A stretch of DNA of 6,133 nt from Aequorivita sp. Its GTDB lineage: Bacteria; Bacteroidota; Bacteroidia; Flavobacteriales; Flavobacteriaceae. Positions within the stretch are counted from its first letter, which is position 1. Each line of letters opens with the position of its first letter. This document shows positions 5,969 through 6,133 of the stretch, one piece after another. The notes beneath the pieces are model-generated. The model was not told the origin of the DNA, made no database searches, and saw only the letters and a list, made by a program, of their open reading frames with translations. Made by a program: the position numbers and the translations under genes. The stretch covers positions 81,852 through 87,984 of the forward strand of contig NVXN01000007.1 of NCBI GenBank assembly GCA_002733915.1. The letters are read 5' to 3'.

Positions 5969-6133
5969 GCTGTCCATTACCACTAAGACGAACCAAGTTA
6001 TAATCTGTTACATTATTTTCCGTTTAAATAAAACGTTCATTTTGTAACTTGCCAATTTTATGAAATGCCATTAACAGATTGTAAATCCTGAACGAAGATG
6101 TATGTTGTGGCATTCCATCTTCCTATTTTCTTA
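5969..6133. other. Non-coding right edge with inverted repeats; possible leader of a divergent gene
   Basis: No open frame of useful length is complete here. AATCTGTTA (6002-6010) and TAACAGATT (6072-6080) are perfect 9-bp inverted copies 61 bases apart. Between them, on the plus strand, TAACTTGC (6045-6052) is a degenerate -7-like box with TTTA 18 bases upstream. Further right, GAAGATG (6094-6100) and CATCTTC (6116-6122) form a 7-bp stem with a 15-base loop that can pair further (ATG 6102-6104 with CAT 6111-6113). Plus-strand frames from ATG at 6098 and 6102 stay open to the edge but cover only about a dozen codons. A minus-strand frame is open from the edge to a TAA at 6058-6060 (24 codons) and could be a gene tail. 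Neither can be called a gene from this window. Confidence 0.3.

Noticed and set aside
6098..6133. Start of a divergent plus-strand gene at ATG 6098 or 6102
   Set aside because: Only about 12 codons are visible, two start codons compete in different frames, and both lie inside a potential hairpin. Not enough to call a gene.

Overview
The window looks like chromosomal DNA from a member of the Bacteroidota, most likely a marine or soil Flavobacteriia. Four things point there: the aromatic amino acid hydroxylase type at the left edge, a DUF4230 protein, a carboxypeptidase-regulatory-domain outer-membrane barrel, and a GLPGLI-family exported protein. A TAnnTTTG promoter box and the lack of clear Shine-Dalgarno sequences agree. 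Base composition is moderately AT-rich and even throughout. I see no insertion sequence, CRISPR array, tRNA, rRNA or phage module.

Left half, plus strand. The C-terminal part of an aromatic amino acid hydroxylase runs in from the left edge (2-667). A short dispersed-repeat-like element (671-721) follows. Next are a single-domain rhodanese-like protein (734-1039) and a compact staphylococcal-nuclease-like protein (1148-1474). The last has a plausible promoter of its own.

Right half, minus strand. The nuclease gene converges on a membrane-anchored DUF4230 gene (1469-2083). The two share a six-base palindrome that holds both stop codons. To the right lie a 919-residue outer-membrane beta-barrel protein (2165-4924) and, upstream of it in transcription order, a GLPGLI-family exported protein (5013-5885). 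This pair is probably co-expressed from a promoter with its -7 box at 5910-5917. An 18-bp operator-like palindrome (5951-5968) sits upstream of that box. The last 248 bases (5886-6133) hold no gene I can support, only regulatory-looking inverted repeats.

How the genes work together. The plus-strand genes are ordinary housekeeping or accessory functions with no obvious shared pathway. The GLPGLI and beta-barrel pair is the only real functional unit. Both proteins carry signal peptides, lie 88 nt apart on the same strand, and belong to families whose cargo is not established. The exported protein is methionine-rich with an Arg/Gly tail, and the barrel has a long acidic loop. A cation-related envelope role is a testable guess, not a conclusion. 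I found no clearly new system. The best leads are this pair and its upstream palindrome.
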